Positions 1-8,958 of a DNA stretch of 41,594 nucleotides are shown in pieces; positions within the stretch are counted from its first letter, which is position 1; each line of letters opens with the position of its first letter. The notes beneath the pieces were generated by a model that saw only the letters and a list, made by a program, of their open reading frames with translations, was not told the DNA's origin and searched no databases. The stretch covers positions 1-41,594 of the forward strand of contig CAJCIC010000012.1 of NCBI GenBank assembly GCA_903970185.1, given 5' to 3'. Source of the DNA: Gammaproteobacteria bacterium. Lineage in GTDB: Bacteria; Pseudomonadota; Gammaproteobacteria; Burkholderiales; Burkholderiaceae_D. The position numbers were made by a program, and so were the translations under genes.

Positions 1-40
1 CCTTGGCTGCGACCTTCTTTGTGACTACTGCTTTCGCCAT
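1..40 (-). CDS. Start of an unidentified gene, cut by the window edge
   Basis: An ATG on the minus strand at 38-40 opens a frame reading [13 protein letters not shown] and runs off the window. It overlaps the last 16 bases of cysS in another frame, and a weak purine-rich GCGGGA sits before it. The short Lys/Ala/Val-rich start is not diagnostic. In many Burkholderiales the gene after cysS is a DNA-3-methyladenine glycosylase with a basic N-terminus, so that is a possible identity by synteny only. Whether the gene is real rests on the overlap and the start codon. Confidence 0.4.
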   Translation of the reverse strand, partial: MAKAVVTKKVAAK

Positions 41-1404
41 GTTGTCCCGCTCGCACTGTCTTCCAAGATGATGCCCTGATCGAGCAGCGAGGCGCGAATC
101 CGGTCGGCCTCGGCATAGTTTTTTGCAGATTTGGCCTTGGCCCGCGCCTCGACGGCGTGATCGATCGCGACCCGGTCTATGGCGTCGCTGTGGTCGAGCT
201 TTTGCGCGAATTCGACCGGATCGCGCTGCAGCAGGCCAAGCACGCCGGCCAGATGTTTCAATTGGCGCGCATCGCTTGCCGACTTGTTGCGGTGAACCTG
301 CGTTGCCAGCTCGAACAGGATCGCGACGGCTATCGGCGTATTGAAGTCGTCGTCCATGGCTTCCCTGAAACGACTTGCGTAGGGCTCGTCCCAATCGATC
401 GGCTTCTCGTCGGGCGCGACTTCACGCAGCGCGGTATAGAGCCTTGCCAGGGCGACCCCGGACTCCTCCATCAGCTGTTCTGAATAGTTGAACGGACTTC
501 GATATTGCACGCGCAGCAAAAAGAAGCGGATGACCTCGGCATCGGCGCGTTTTAAGACCTCGCGGATGGTGAGGAAATTGCCCAGCGACTTCGACATCTT
601 CTCGTCGTTGACGTTAAGAAAGCCGTTGTGCAGCCAGTAGTTGGCAAGGGGTACGCCATTGGCGCCCTCGGATTGGGCAATCTCGTTTTCGTGGTGCGGG
701 AACTGCAGGTCGGCACCGCCGCCGTGGATATCGAAGGTCTTGCCAAGCACCGCCTCGCCCATGGCCGAGCATTCGATATGCCAGCCGGGACGGCCGGTGC
801 CCCATCTCGAGGCGAAGCCGGCGTCGGCGGGTTCATCTTTTCTGGCGTGTTTCCAGAGCACGAAATCAAGCGGGTCCTGCTTCATCGCATCGACGGCGAC
901 GCGCTCGCCGGCACGCAGCTGGTCAAGGGTCTTGCCCGAGAGGCGCCCATAGGGCGGATAGCGTCGCACGGCGAAATTGACGTCGCCACTCTCCGATTGG
1001 TAGGCCAGATCCTTGGCCTGGAGCTTGTCGATCAGATCGAGCATTTGCGGCACATACGCAGTCGCCCGCGGCTCGACGTCGGGCAATTCGATGCCAAGCG
1101 CACGCGTATCTTCATGCATGGCGTCGATGAATTCCTCGGTCAGAGCCGAAATCGAGATGCCACGTTCGCTTGCGCGCTTGATAATCTTGTCTTCGATGTC
1201 GGTGATATTGCGCACGTATGTGACCTGAAAGCCGCTCGCCCTGAGCCATCTTTGAACCACGTCGAAGGCCATCATCATGCGCGCATGGCCGATGTGGCAA
1301 TAGTCGTATGTGGTCATTCCGCAGACGTACATGCGTACTTTTCCGGGCTCGATCGGTTGAAAGTCCTGTTTCTCCCGTGCGAGCGTGTTGTAAATTCTTA
1401 GCAT
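25..1404 (-). CDS. cysS: Cysteinyl-tRNA synthetase
   Basis: Cytoplasmic class I aminoacyl-tRNA synthetase that charges tRNA-Cys with cysteine using ATP. The 459-residue length matches the family (about 460). The N-terminal catalytic domain carries the zinc-ligand Cys28 (VCGMT), the HIGH motif at residues 37-40, a second zinc Cys in GWHIECSAM and the FPHHENE zinc/substrate segment. The KMSKS loop is present as KMSKSLGN. The C-terminal part is the DALR/anticodon region. The ATG at 1402-1404 is chosen because Cys28 and HIGH fall at the same positions as in E. coli CysS. The gene diverges from the TPR/L,D-transpeptidase run across about 320 bases. Nothing is missing or unusual. Confidence 0.97.
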   Translation of the reverse strand: MLRIYNTLAREKQDFQPIEPGKVRMYVCGMTTYDYCHIGHARMMMAFDVVQRWLRASGFQVTYVRNITDIEDKIIKRASERGISISALTEEFIDAMHEDTRALGIELPDVEPRATAYVPQMLDLIDKLQAKDLAYQSESGDVNFAVRRYPPYGRLSGKTLDQLRAGERVAVDAMKQDPLDFVLWKHARKDEPADAGFASRWGTGRPGWHIECSAMGEAVLGKTFDIHGGGADLQFPHHENEIAQSEGANGVPLANYWLHNGFLNVNDEKMSKSLGNFLTIREVLKRADAEVIRFFLLRVQYRSPFNYSEQLMEESGVALARLYTALREVAPDEKPIDWDEPYASRFREAMDDDFNTPIAVAILFELATQVHRNKSASDARQLKHLAGVLGLLQRDPVEFAQKLDHSDAIDRVAIDHAVEARAKAKSAKNYAEADRIRASLLDQGIILEDSASGTTWRKQ

Positions 1405-1726
1405 TTGTTCTGCCTGAAAGTGGTACGGCCTCTTGGGCCGACCATGCCGAGTGTGCTCGGGCCCGAAATTAATGCGGGTCTAGGCGCAACAGGGTGCCAG
1501 GTCGCGCTGGCAGTTTGGCAGGAAGATTCTGCGCAACGAGGGCGCAAAGGGCGATGGGCGTTGGGGCATCGTCGTCAGAAGTCTTGATCAAAACCTCTGA
1601 GCATCGCGTCAGGGTTTGCTAAAATCCCAGAGGTGCGTCGAAGTATAACACTGCCAACCGTAGGGGATTGACGCGGACGACGCCCTCCTGGCGTTGTCTG
1701 GACGGTTGAAATAACTCGAGGTCTTT
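1405..1726. other. Divergent intergenic region between cysS and the TPR gene
   Basis: About 320 bases with no supported gene. It should hold the promoters of both flanking genes. A likely extended -10 for the rightward run lies at 1617-1625. Short self-complementary pieces occur near 1435-1475 (CCGAG-N4-CTCGG and TCGGGCCCGA), but no T-run follows them. A 60-codon rightward frame from 1405 has no ribosome site or recognisable protein. Confidence 0.5.
1617..1625 (+). promoter_or_regulatory. Extended -10 promoter element for the TPR-ldt-ppiA-ppiB run
   Basis: The plus strand reads TGCTAAAAT here, an extended -10 (TGn plus TAAAAT) about 100 bases before the ATG at 1727. No good -35 is seen at 17 bases, which is usual for extended -10 promoters. 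It is the best promoter candidate in the divergent region. Confidence 0.4.
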
Positions 1727-2860
1727 ATGTCGTCGCCTGTCATGAAACGTGCTTTGCTGACCTGCGCTGTAAGCGCGTGCTTTTCGTTTTACGCCCTCGC
1801 GGCTCACGCTGATGACGCCCAGGACGTCTCGAAGATGATTCGCGCCGGACAAAATGACCAGGCGATGCAACGCATCGACGCTGTCCTTGCGCAAAAACCG
1901 CGCGATGCGCAAATGCGCTTTTTCAAGGGCCTGATTCTCACTGAGGAGGGCAAGTCCAACGATGCCATCCAGGTGTTCTTGCATCTGACGGAAGACTATC
2001 CCGAATTGCCCGAGCCCTATAACAACCTCGCCGTGCTCTACGCCTCGCAAGGCGAATATGAAAAGGCGCGGGCTGCGCTCGAGATGGCGATTCGTACCCA
2101 TCCGAGCTATGCAACAGCGCACGAAAACCTCGGCGATGTCTATGCCAAGCTGGCGAGCCAGGCCTACGACAAGGCGCTGCAACTCGACTCGAACAATACG
2201 GCGGCGCAATCCAAGCTTGCCCTCATCAAGGAACTGATCTCGGTCAATACCAACGCTAACAAGTCCGGGGCGAGTTCGGGCTCGCCCACCACCCAAATCG
2301 GCAAGGCGCCGGTGGTGGCGATGGCCAAGGCGCCGCCGCCGGCTGCAGCGCCCGCACCCATTTCAGCCCCGATCCCGCTCAAGACACCGGCAGCACCGCC
2401 GCCGGCCGTGATGGCCCAGGCGCCAGCGCCCGTCGCGCCACCTCCTGCTGCGCCCGCGCCAGCCCCGGTGGCAGCGCCGGCCCCGGTGCCGGTCCCGGTC
2501 GCAGCACCGGCAAATGCCAGTCCGGAGCAGCAGGAAGTGGTCGCCGCTGTCAACGCCTGGGCCAGCGCCTGGGCGAATAAGGATGTCGATGCTTATCTTG
2601 CCGCTTACGCACCTGATTTCACCGCCAACGGACAGACCCATGATCAATGGGCGGCCGAGCGGCGTGCGCGCATCGTTGGCAAGAGCGCCATCTCGGTCAA
2701 GATCGAGTCGCTTGAGGCCTCGGTCGAGGGCGATCATGCCACGGTGCATTTCCGCCAGGATTACAAGGCCGGGGCGCTGGTTGCCAATTCGCGCAAAACC
2801 CTGACGCTGCAGAAGGTCGGTGGCAAGTGGCTGATCCAGCAGGAGCGATCCGGAGCGTGA
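1727..2860 (+). CDS. Exported TPR protein with a C-terminal NTF2-like (Csd6-type) domain
   Basis: 377 residues. An N-terminal signal peptide (basic start, hydrophobic core, cleavage likely after AAHA near residue 28) sends it to the periplasm. Residues about 30-170 form three to four TPR helix pairs (for example EPYNNLAVLYASQGEYEKA). Residues about 195-262 are a Pro/Ala-rich linker. Residues about 263-377 form an NTF2/SnoaL-like domain (AAVNAWASAWANKDVDAYLA) that resembles the C-terminus of the next gene. GAGG five bases before the ATG at 1727 supports the start. Its stop overlaps the next start as GTGA, so translation is probably coupled. A role in cell-wall assembly beside the L,D-transpeptidase is inferred; the precise function is unknown. 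Confidence 0.8.
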   Translation: MSSPVMKRALLTCAVSACFSFYALAAHADDAQDVSKMIRAGQNDQAMQRIDAVLAQKPRDAQMRFFKGLILTEEGKSNDAIQVFLHLTEDYPELPEPYNNLAVLYASQGEYEKARAALEMAIRTHPSYATAHENLGDVYAKLASQAYDKALQLDSNNTAAQSKLALIKELISVNTNANKSGASSGSPTTQIGKAPVVAMAKAPPPAAAPAPISAPIPLKTPAAPPPAVMAQAPAPVAPPPAAPAPAPVAAPAPVPVPVAAPANASPEQQEVVAAVNAWASAWANKDVDAYLAAYAPDFTANGQTHDQWAAERRARIVGKSAISVKIESLEASVEGDHATVHFRQDYKAGALVANSRKTLTLQKVGGKWLIQQERSGA

Positions 2861-4068
2861 AATACGCTGTTCTCGCGGCGACGCGTCGCGCGCTTTCATG
2901 CGCGGCGGCTGTACTGCTGCAGGCGAGCCTGGCGCACGGCGCAATCCGGCATGCGCCGGGAATCGAGATCGTCGAGCCCGATGCGCAGCTCTCGGACATC
3001 TTTGCAGCCATCGATCGCGACCAGCTCGACGAAGCGCTCAAGCTCACCGACCACCTGATCGCGCAACAGCCGAACTTCAGGCTGGCGTACCTGATTCGCG
3101 GCGACCTGCTTTTGGCCCATACCGCCGCCCTGACCAATATCGGCAGCGTCTCGGGCGGGCCGCCCGAACGCCTGCAGGAGTTGCGCGAGGAGGCCGTGCT
3201 CAGGCTTCGTGCCTATCGTGACCGGCCCGCGGCCAACATGGTGCCGCGTTATCTTCTGGAATTGCCGCCCGACCAGAAAACGGCGGTGGTCATCGACACG
3301 CGCCGGTCGCGGCTTTATGTTTACCAGAACGTCAACGGCCGGCCCCGTTTTCTCGCCGACTACTACATCACCCAGGGCAAGCTTGGCGCTGACAAGGCCA
3401 AGGAAGGCGACCAGCGCACGCCGATTGGCGTCTACCACGTCACCGGCGTCTTGCCCAAAAGTGAACTCCCCGACTTTTATGGTGCGGGTGCATTGCCGAT
3501 CAACTATCCGAATGAATGGGATCGCTTGAACGGCCGCACGGGCCACGGCATCTGGCTGCACGGCACGCCCAGCGACACCTATGCACGTGCACCCAAGGCG
3601 AGCGATGGCTGCGTGGTGCTCTCCAACCGTGACCTGCGTGCGCTGTTCCACTCGATCCAGATTGGTGTTACGCCGGTGATCATCAGCGAGGACATCGAGT
3701 GGCTGAAATTTGACGACTGGAACGCCGAGCGGGCCTCCCTGCAGCATGCCATCGAGGCCTGGCGCAGCGACTGGGAAAGCCGCGACGTGGCGCTTTATCT
3801 GTCGCACTACTCGAAGCGTTTCGCAAGTGACAGCGAGGCCTTGAAGCAGTGGTCAGAAAGAAAGCGCCAGGTCAACGCCGCAAAGGAGTGGATCAAGATC
3901 GACGTGCGCAATATCTCGATGCTGCGCTATCCCGGCAACGATGACATGGTGGTTGTCACCTTCGAGCAGAATTACCGTTCCAACAACATGTCCAATACGG
4001 TCAAGAAGACCCAATACTGGGCGCGCGAAGGCAAGGCCTGGAAGATACTTTACGAGGGAGTTGCATGA
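2857..4068 (+). CDS. Csd6-type L,D-transpeptidase/carboxypeptidase with C-terminal NTF2-like domain
   Basis: 403 residues from the GTG at 2857, which overlaps the upstream stop (GTGA) and gives a clean signal peptide ending LAHG. A longer frame from the GTG at 2827 would put non-signal residues in front. The YkuD/L,D-transpeptidase domain begins near [16 protein letters not shown] and carries the catalytic His235 (WLHGTP) and Cys252 (SDGCVVL). The C-terminal ~110 residues ([18 protein letters not shown]) are an NTF2-like domain. This architecture is that of Helicobacter Csd6, which trims peptidoglycan peptides and affects cell shape. In this organism it probably acts in the periplasm on peptidoglycan; transpeptidase versus carboxypeptidase activity cannot be told from sequence. 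Confidence 0.87.
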   Translation: MKYAVLAATRRALSCAAAVLLQASLAHGAIRHAPGIEIVEPDAQLSDIFAAIDRDQLDEALKLTDHLIAQQPNFRLAYLIRGDLLLAHTAALTNIGSVSGGPPERLQELREEAVLRLRAYRDRPAANMVPRYLLELPPDQKTAVVIDTRRSRLYVYQNVNGRPRFLADYYITQGKLGADKAKEGDQRTPIGVYHVTGVLPKSELPDFYGAGALPINYPNEWDRLNGRTGHGIWLHGTPSDTYARAPKASDGCVVLSNRDLRALFHSIQIGVTPVIISEDIEWLKFDDWNAERASLQHAIEAWRSDWESRDVALYLSHYSKRFASDSEALKQWSERKRQVNAAKEWIKIDVRNISMLRYPGNDDMVVVTFEQNYRSNNMSNTVKKTQYWAREGKAWKILYEGVA

Positions 4069-4721
4069 TCAAGAAATGGATGCACCGGTTCAGCGTGTGC
4101 GGGCTGCTGTTTGCGCTGGCCATCGTCACCTGCGGCAGTGCGGCGCTTGCGGCTGGCAAGGCTCCCGAGGTTGCGATCAAGACCAGCATGGGCACGGTCG
4201 TGGTCGCCCTCGATCCGGCGGCTGCACCCATCACCGTGGCCAATTTTCTGAACTACGTGCGTGCGGGCAAATACAACGGAACGATCTTCCATCGTGTCAT
4301 CGACGGCTTCATGATCCAAGGTGGCGGCTTCGATCCGGACTTGCACGAGCGGCCAACGGATGCGCCGATCAAAAACGAAGCGACCAATGGCTTACAGAAC
4401 AAGACCGGCACGATCGCCATGGCACGTACCTCGGATATCGATTCGGCGACATCTGAATTTTTCATCAACGTCGCTGACAACGGCTTTCTCGATCACATGC
4501 AGGTGCCCCCCGGGGGCATTGACGTGACCCGGCACGGCAAGACCCGCCATGTCGATCCAGGCGATGCGATGAGCGTCTACGGCTATGCCGTGTTTGGTCA
4601 CGTCGTGCGCGGCATGGATGTCGTCGAGCGCATTGCAAAGTCGCCAACGAAAACCGTTGGCGAGTTCGCCGACGTCCCGACAACTCCTGTCGTCATTCAG
4701 TCAGTAACGGTTCTTCCCTAG
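4065..4721 (+). CDS. ppiA: Periplasmic cyclophilin-type peptidyl-prolyl cis-trans isomerase
   Basis: 218 residues; catalyses cis-trans isomerisation of proline peptide bonds in exported proteins. The N-terminus has a signal peptide (KKWMHRF then a hydrophobic stretch ending ALAAG). The cyclophilin core follows, with [15 protein letters not shown] (catalytic Arg and Phe/Met/Gln pocket) and the later [10 protein letters not shown]. An insert of about 20 residues after the LDHM segment is typical of larger PpiA forms. GAGGGAG precedes the ATG, which overlaps the L,D-transpeptidase stop as ATGA. It shares a nearly identical 48-base segment with the next gene. Confidence 0.93.
   Translation: MIKKWMHRFSVCGLLFALAIVTCGSAALAAGKAPEVAIKTSMGTVVVALDPAAAPITVANFLNYVRAGKYNGTIFHRVIDGFMIQGGGFDPDLHERPTDAPIKNEATNGLQNKTGTIAMARTSDIDSATSEFFINVADNGFLDHMQVPPGGIDVTRHGKTRHVDPGDAMSVYGYAVFGHVVRGMDVVERIAKSPTKTVGEFADVPTTPVVIQSVTVLP
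4284..4331 (+). repeat. 48-base segment repeated nearly exactly in ppiA and ppiB
   Basis: Positions 4284-4331 and 4847-4894 match at 46 of 48 bases. Both encode IFHRVI-(D/N)-GFMIQGGGF, the cyclophilin active-site segment. The match includes synonymous positions, so it exceeds what protein conservation alone requires. Confidence 0.75.
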
Positions 4722-4729
4722 AGGGTTTC

Positions 4730-5221
4730 ATGGTCAGATTTCATACCAACCACGGCGTCATCGGCATCGAGCTTGATGAAGCCAAGGCACCCAAGACGGT
4801 TGCCAATTTTCTTGCCTACGCCAAATCCGGTCACTACGATGGCACCATCTTCCATCGTGTCATCAATGGCTTCATGATCCAAGGTGGCGGCTTCTTGCCG
4901 GGCATGAGCCAGAAGCCGACCCAGACCGCGATCGAAAACGAAGCCGGCAACGGCCTCAAAAACGACAAGTACACGGTGGCCATGGCACGCACGCAGGCGC
5001 CGCACTCGGCGACCGCACAGTTCTTCGTCAATGTCGCCGATAACGCCTTTCTCAATCACACGGCGCCCACGCCGCAAGGCTTTGGCTACTGTGTCTTCGG
5101 CAAAGTTGTCGAAGGCCAGGACGTGATCGAGAAGATCAAGGCGGTCAAGACCGGTCGCAATGGTCCGCACGCGGACGTTCCGACCGAAGACGTCATCATC
5201 GAAAAGACCGAAATCACCTGA
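4730..5221 (+). CDS. ppiB: Cytoplasmic cyclophilin-type peptidyl-prolyl cis-trans isomerase
   Basis: 163 residues, the usual size for PpiB, with no signal peptide, so it acts in the cytoplasm. [15 protein letters not shown] and [16 protein letters not shown] give the complete cyclophilin catalytic groove. The ATG at 4730 follows GAGGGTTTC, a good ribosome site, and lies only 8 bases after the ppiA stop, so the two are cotranscribed. A tandem exported/cytoplasmic cyclophilin pair in front of lpxH is common in betaproteobacteria. Confidence 0.95.
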   Translation: MVRFHTNHGVIGIELDEAKAPKTVANFLAYAKSGHYDGTIFHRVINGFMIQGGGFLPGMSQKPTQTAIENEAGNGLKNDKYTVAMARTQAPHSATAQFFVNVADNAFLNHTAPTPQGFGYCVFGKVVEGQDVIEKIKAVKTGRNGPHADVPTEDVIIEKTEIT

Positions 5222-5280
5222 ACGGCGCGATCATCCCTGGATCACCTCGAGCGCAGCCGCCGTCGCCTCTTGGCGCCGCG

Positions 5281-6027
5281 GTGTTCATCTCCGATTTGCA
5301 CCTTGCGCCGGGCCAGAACGAGCGCCTTGATGCATTTGTCAGCCTCATCGAGTCGCTTGCCGCGCACCGCATCGCCGCACTCTACATCCTTGGCGATCTG
5401 TTCGAGGCCTGGCCTGGAGACGACGCCGGCGACGCAGGCCTCGGTCAGGCGGTCGGCGCCGCGCTGTCCTCGCTTGCGCCGGCTGGCATCAAGGTCTCTT
5501 TCATCGCCGGCAACCGCGATTTTCTTCTCGGCGAGCGCTTTGCCGGGCCGCTTGGCATCGACATCCTTGCCGACCCGACAGTCGTGACTGCCGGTGGCGT
5601 GCAGCTGGTGCTAACGCATGGCGATCTGCTGTGCACCGATGATATCGCCTACCAGGCGTATCGCAGCGAAGTGCGCGATCCCCAATGGCAGGCGCGCTTT
5701 CTTGCACAATCGCTCAAGGCGCGCGAGGCGATTGCGGCCGATCTGCGCGCCAAGAGCGAATCCGCCAAGAGCGGAAAGGCGGCCGAGATCATGGATGTCA
5801 ACGCAGACGCGGTGGCCAACCTGCTTGCGCAGCACCCGCGCCGAATCCTGCTGCACGGGCACACGCACCGGCCGCGGCGGCACGAGCTGTTGCTCGACGG
5901 CGTGTTGCGCGAGCGCTGGGTGCTTCCCGACTGGGATCCGCTTGCAGATCCGCCCAGAGGCGGGGGCGTGCTCGCCCGCGAAGGACGGCTCGTGCCCTTT
6001 GGCCTCACGGGACTGCACCGACTTTAG
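5281..6027 (+). CDS. lpxH: UDP-2,3-diacylglucosamine diphosphatase (lipid A synthesis)
   Basis: Peripheral inner-membrane calcineurin-fold phosphoesterase that hydrolyses UDP-2,3-diacylglucosamine to lipid X and UMP. All metal motifs are visible from the GTG at 5281: Asp5 and His7 in SDLHL, Asp39 in [11 protein letters not shown], Asn78 in GNRDF, THGD, and HGHTHRP near the C-terminus. The GTG has no ribosome site, and relatives usually have a few residues before FISDLHL. The same frame stays open upstream to a CTG that overlaps the ppiB stop, so the start is uncertain. The stop overlaps the convergent cysE stop by 4 bases. Confidence 0.93.
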   Translation: MFISDLHLAPGQNERLDAFVSLIESLAAHRIAALYILGDLFEAWPGDDAGDAGLGQAVGAALSSLAPAGIKVSFIAGNRDFLLGERFAGPLGIDILADPTVVTAGGVQLVLTHGDLLCTDDIAYQAYRSEVRDPQWQARFLAQSLKAREAIAADLRAKSESAKSGKAAEIMDVNADAVANLLAQHPRRILLHGHTHRPRRHELLLDGVLRERWVLPDWDPLADPPRGGGVLAREGRLVPFGLTGLHRL

Positions 6028-6773
6028 TTGTCGACCAGCTCGTTGAGTCGCCTTGCGTCAAACGACGCTTCGCCAATCGATTCCGGACAAACCCCAAGGC
6101 GATCGAGCGCGGCCATGATGGCGTCGATCTTTTGCGCCTGCTCGGCGCTGTGATCGATAAGACTGTGCAGGGCAACCGAGAGTGGATCGTCGCGCGCCTG
6201 GGTCACGGCGTAGGCGGAAAAGCCGAGTTTCGCCGCCTGCGCTTCACGCACTTGCGCCGTCGTGTCCTGGATGATGCGCGCAGGAATGCCCATCGCCGTG
6301 GCGCCGGGCGGCACTTCGCGAACGACCACGGCGTTCGAGCCGACGCGAGCGTTTTCGCCCACCGTAAACGGCCCGAGAATCTTGGCGCCAGCGCCAACCA
6401 CCACGCCGCGGGCGAGCGTTGGATGGCGCTTGCCCGTGCCAAGCGAGGTCCCCCCGAGCGTCACGCCCTGGTAGATGGTGCAGTCATCACCGACATCGGC
6501 GGTCTCGCCAATCACGACCCCCATGCCGTGATCGATGAAAACGCGTCGCCCGATCTTCGCACCCGGGTGGATCTCGATGCCCGTGAGAAATCGTCCCCAG
6601 TGGGAAATCCAGCGCCCAAGCCAGAGCAGACCCTGCTGCCAGCAGGCGTGCGCGAGCCGGTGCAAGGCAAGCGCGTGCAGCCCGGGATAGCAGGTCAGGA
6701 TCTCGAAGGTGCCCCGCGCTGCCGGATCGCGCTCGCGGATGCAATTCAGGTCTTCACGTAAATGCCTAAACAT
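6024..6773 (-). CDS. cysE: Serine O-acetyltransferase
   Basis: 249 residues. Transfers acetyl from acetyl-CoA to serine, the committed step of cysteine synthesis; partner of CysK in the cysteine synthase complex. The N-terminal helical part is followed by left-handed beta-helix hexapeptide repeats: [29 protein letters not shown] (catalytic Asp/His in the IDHGMG segment), then [16 protein letters not shown] and [22 protein letters not shown]. The C-terminal tail after PARII is longer than in minimal CysE. Transcribed leftward 94 bases after the PrpF-like gene, and convergent with lpxH. Confidence 0.95.
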   Translation of the reverse strand: MFRHLREDLNCIRERDPAARGTFEILTCYPGLHALALHRLAHACWQQGLLWLGRWISHWGRFLTGIEIHPGAKIGRRVFIDHGMGVVIGETADVGDDCTIYQGVTLGGTSLGTGKRHPTLARGVVVGAGAKILGPFTVGENARVGSNAVVVREVPPGATAMGIPARIIQDTTAQVREAQAAKLGFSAYAVTQARDDPLSVALHSLIDHSAEQAQKIDAIMAALDRLGVCPESIGEASFDARRLNELVDN

Positions 6774-6846
6774 GGTTCACAGGGAAAGCCATTGCGCGCT
6801 GCGAGGTACAGCGAGGGCGGTGCCCTTGGCGCCTTTCGTGCTGCCC

Positions 6847-6852
6847 ATTCTA
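6847..6852 (-). promoter_or_regulatory. Possible -10 element for cysE
   Basis: The minus strand reads TAGAAT inside the 94-base gap between the PrpF-like gene and cysE, about 74 bases before the cysE ATG. No clear -35 is present. It could let cysE be expressed apart from trmJ. Confidence 0.25.
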
Positions 6853-6867
6853 AGGAGGAACGTCATT

Positions 6868-8013
6868 TCATGCTGGCGGCACAAATACCTCACCTTGCAT
6901 CAGGCGGCGGGCGCTGCGGCTCATGGTGGCCTTTTCCACTCGCCAGCCCTGCCGCGTCTCGTTTAGCAGGGCGGCTACGGTCAGGATGCCGGAAGGATGG
7001 CCGATGCGCGTGGCAAGCCCTGGCAGGGTGCGCGCGACTTCGGAGACGATCGTGCCTGGCAGCGCAGCAGCTGCGGCAAGCGCGATCGAGCCGGTGCCGG
7101 TGAAGGCGTGGTGGACCTTGCCCATCGAGACAATGCGCGCAAGGATGTCGATGCTGCCCTTGTCGATGTCAACGCCGGCACTGTTGCGGTAGCCTGCGGG
7201 CGCTGCGACCCAGGCGAGTTTGGGCGTGGCCGGACGATTCTTGCTGGCATCCTCGACCGAGCGTGCAAGACCCATCGCGACCGCCGCATGGGCACGGATC
7301 GCTTCGAGCCTGGCAAGCAGGCGCAAGTCGCGGTTGAGCACCTCGGGCAGTTCCTTGCCGCTAAGCTGCAAGGACTGGGCGCGCACGAACACCGTCGCAT
7401 TGCCGGCGTTGATGAGCGACACGCGCAAGCGGCCAAGCTCGGCGACTTCGATTTCATCGACGGCAGCGCCGCTGGGCAGAAGGCCGCGCTTGCCGCTATC
7501 GGCAGGATCGATAAACTCGAGCACGATTTCGGCGCCTGCAAAAGGCACGCCATCTTCCATGAAGGCGCCGTCCTCGACGACTTCGCCCTGGTGCGTTGGC
7601 ACGTGCGCGATGATCTTTTTCTGGATGTTCTGCTGCCAGATGCGCACCGTGGTCTGGCCTTCCCTGGGGGCCACCAGTCCGGCGCTGATCGAAAATGGCC
7701 CGACCGCGGCGCTCAAGTTGCCGCAGTTGCCAGACCAGTCGATCAGCCCGCTTTCGATCGCCACGGCGCCAAAGAGGTAGTCGATATCGCAGTCCTCACG
7801 AAGCGATGGCGAGATCAGGACGACCTTGCTGGTGCTCGACGTGGCGCCGCCCAGACCGTCGGTGTGACGCGCATAAGGATCGGGACTGCCAATCAGGCGT
7901 GCAAGCAGCCGGTCGCGCTGGGCTTTGTCGGCAGGCAGGTCCTTGGCCAGAAAAAAGAGGCCTTTGCTTGTGCCACCGCGCATCTGCACGGCACGGATGG
8001 TCCTGGGCTTCAC
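6868..8013 (-). CDS. PrpF/GalD-family isomerase (aconitate- or oxalomesaconate-type)
   Basis: 381 residues with the diaminopimelate-epimerase-like fold of the PrpF family. Visible signatures are QMRGGTSKGLFF at the N-terminus, DGLGGATSSTSKV, and WSGNCGNLSAAVGPF with the conserved Cys. Family members isomerise 2-methylaconitate (PrpF) or 4-oxalomesaconate (GalD/LigU). Substrate cannot be settled: no prpB, prpC, prpD, acnD or aromatic ring-cleavage gene lies nearby. The GTG start at 8011-8013 overlaps the trmJ stop as GTGA, so it is translated with trmJ. It sits between trmJ and cysE, which are often neighbours in related genomes. Confidence 0.85.
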   Translation of the reverse strand: MKPRTIRAVQMRGGTSKGLFFLAKDLPADKAQRDRLLARLIGSPDPYARHTDGLGGATSSTSKVVLISPSLREDCDIDYLFGAVAIESGLIDWSGNCGNLSAAVGPFSISAGLVAPREGQTTVRIWQQNIQKKIIAHVPTHQGEVVEDGAFMEDGVPFAGAEIVLEFIDPADSGKRGLLPSGAAVDEIEVAELGRLRVSLINAGNATVFVRAQSLQLSGKELPEVLNRDLRLLARLEAIRAHAAVAMGLARSVEDASKNRPATPKLAWVAAPAGYRNSAGVDIDKGSIDILARIVSMGKVHHAFTGTGSIALAAAAALPGTIVSEVARTLPGLATRIGHPSGILTVAALLNETRQGWRVEKATMSRSARRLMQGEVFVPPA

Positions 8014-8786
8014 CGGCGTCGATCCGACAGGATGTGAGTGCAGATACCCCGCAGGATGGCGATTTCCTCGGCCTCAAGGGCGGTGCGCGAGAAAAGCCGG
8101 CGCAGCCGCTGCATCAGCCGGCGCGGGTTGTCGGCGTCGATGAAATCGATGTGCACCAGCGCCTCTTCGAGGTGCGCGAACATGCGCTCGCGCTCTTCTG
8201 CACGCGCCAGCGGCTCGACCTGTTCAGCAACACCTTCATCTCCTGTAAACAGGCGCCATGCGCGCTGGCATTCGTAGGCCGCAATCTGCACCGCCTGGGC
8301 GAGGTTTAGCGACGTGTATTGGGCGCTGGTCGGAATCGACGTATAGGCCTGGCAGCGCATGACTTCGTCATTGCTCAAGCCATAGCGCTCGCTGCCAAAG
8401 ACCAGCGCGATCGATTGCGCTTGTGCAGCGGCCCTGATGCATTGGCTAACGGCGGCCTCAAGCGCCAGATGCGGGGGCGCCAGATCGCGTCCGCGCGCGC
8501 TAAAGGCGAGCGCAAAATGGCTGTTCCTGAGCGCCTCGTCGAGAGAATCGACGACGCGCGCGCGATTGAGGATGTCAGTCGCACCGGTGGCAAGCGCAAG
8601 CGCTTCGGGCTGCGCAAGTGCATCGGCAAAGCGCGGATTGACGAGGACCAAGGAGCCAAGGCCCATGGTCTTCATGGCCCGCGCCGCACTGCCGATATTG
8701 CCCGGATGGCTGGTATCGACAAGGACGACGAAAAATTGCGACAGCAGGCTCGCAGAATCTCGCGTCGGCGCTGCTTCGTTAGTCAT
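8010..8786 (-). CDS. trmJ: tRNA (cytidine/uridine-32-2'-O)-methyltransferase
   Basis: 258 residues; SPOUT-class methyltransferase that 2'-O-methylates position 32 of several tRNAs using S-adenosylmethionine. The N-terminal VVLVDTSHPGNIGSAARAMKTMG is the TrmJ signature with the catalytic Arg. The knotted SAM site is built from VFGSERYGLSNDE and IPTSAQYTSLNLAQAV. The C-terminal extension (about 80 residues after AYECQ) is the usual TrmJ tail. It is first in a leftward run with the PrpF-like gene and cysE, and diverges from suhB. Confidence 0.93.
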   Translation of the reverse strand: MTNEAAPTRDSASLLSQFFVVLVDTSHPGNIGSAARAMKTMGLGSLVLVNPRFADALAQPEALALATGATDILNRARVVDSLDEALRNSHFALAFSARGRDLAPPHLALEAAVSQCIRAAAQAQSIALVFGSERYGLSNDEVMRCQAYTSIPTSAQYTSLNLAQAVQIAAYECQRAWRLFTGDEGVAEQVEPLARAEERERMFAHLEEALVHIDFIDADNPRRLMQRLRRLFSRTALEAEEIAILRGICTHILSDRRR

Positions 8787-8837
8787 CAGGCGAGAAGCTG
8801 CGGCCGGCGACTAGCGGCATGCAGGCCAAGTGATGCG

Positions 8838-8868
8838 TTGGGGAAAGGCCGGAAGCATCGGCTAGAAT
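8838..8868 (+). promoter_or_regulatory. Possible suhB promoter
   Basis: TTGGGG at 8838-8843 and TAGAAT at 8863-8868 are separated by 19 bases, with TAGAAT about 90 bases before the suhB ATG. The -10 is good, but the spacing is longer than ideal. Confidence 0.35.
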
Positions 8869-8958
8869 GTCGCTCTTCAAGGCGTTGGCAGGCGCTGGCA
8901 CGACTCGTTTGGTTCTCACCTGGCGTTGGAAATAGCTCGACCGACGCGAAAGTCTCTT

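Noticed and set aside
628..1401. A 257-codon open frame on the plus strand opposite cysS
   Set aside because: It is antisense to a complete, motif-rich cysS and encodes no recognisable domain.
2310..2515. Pro/Ala-coding repetitive DNA in the TPR gene as a variable tandem repeat
   Set aside because: The units are irregular in length and sequence; it is a low-complexity linker rather than a tandem array.
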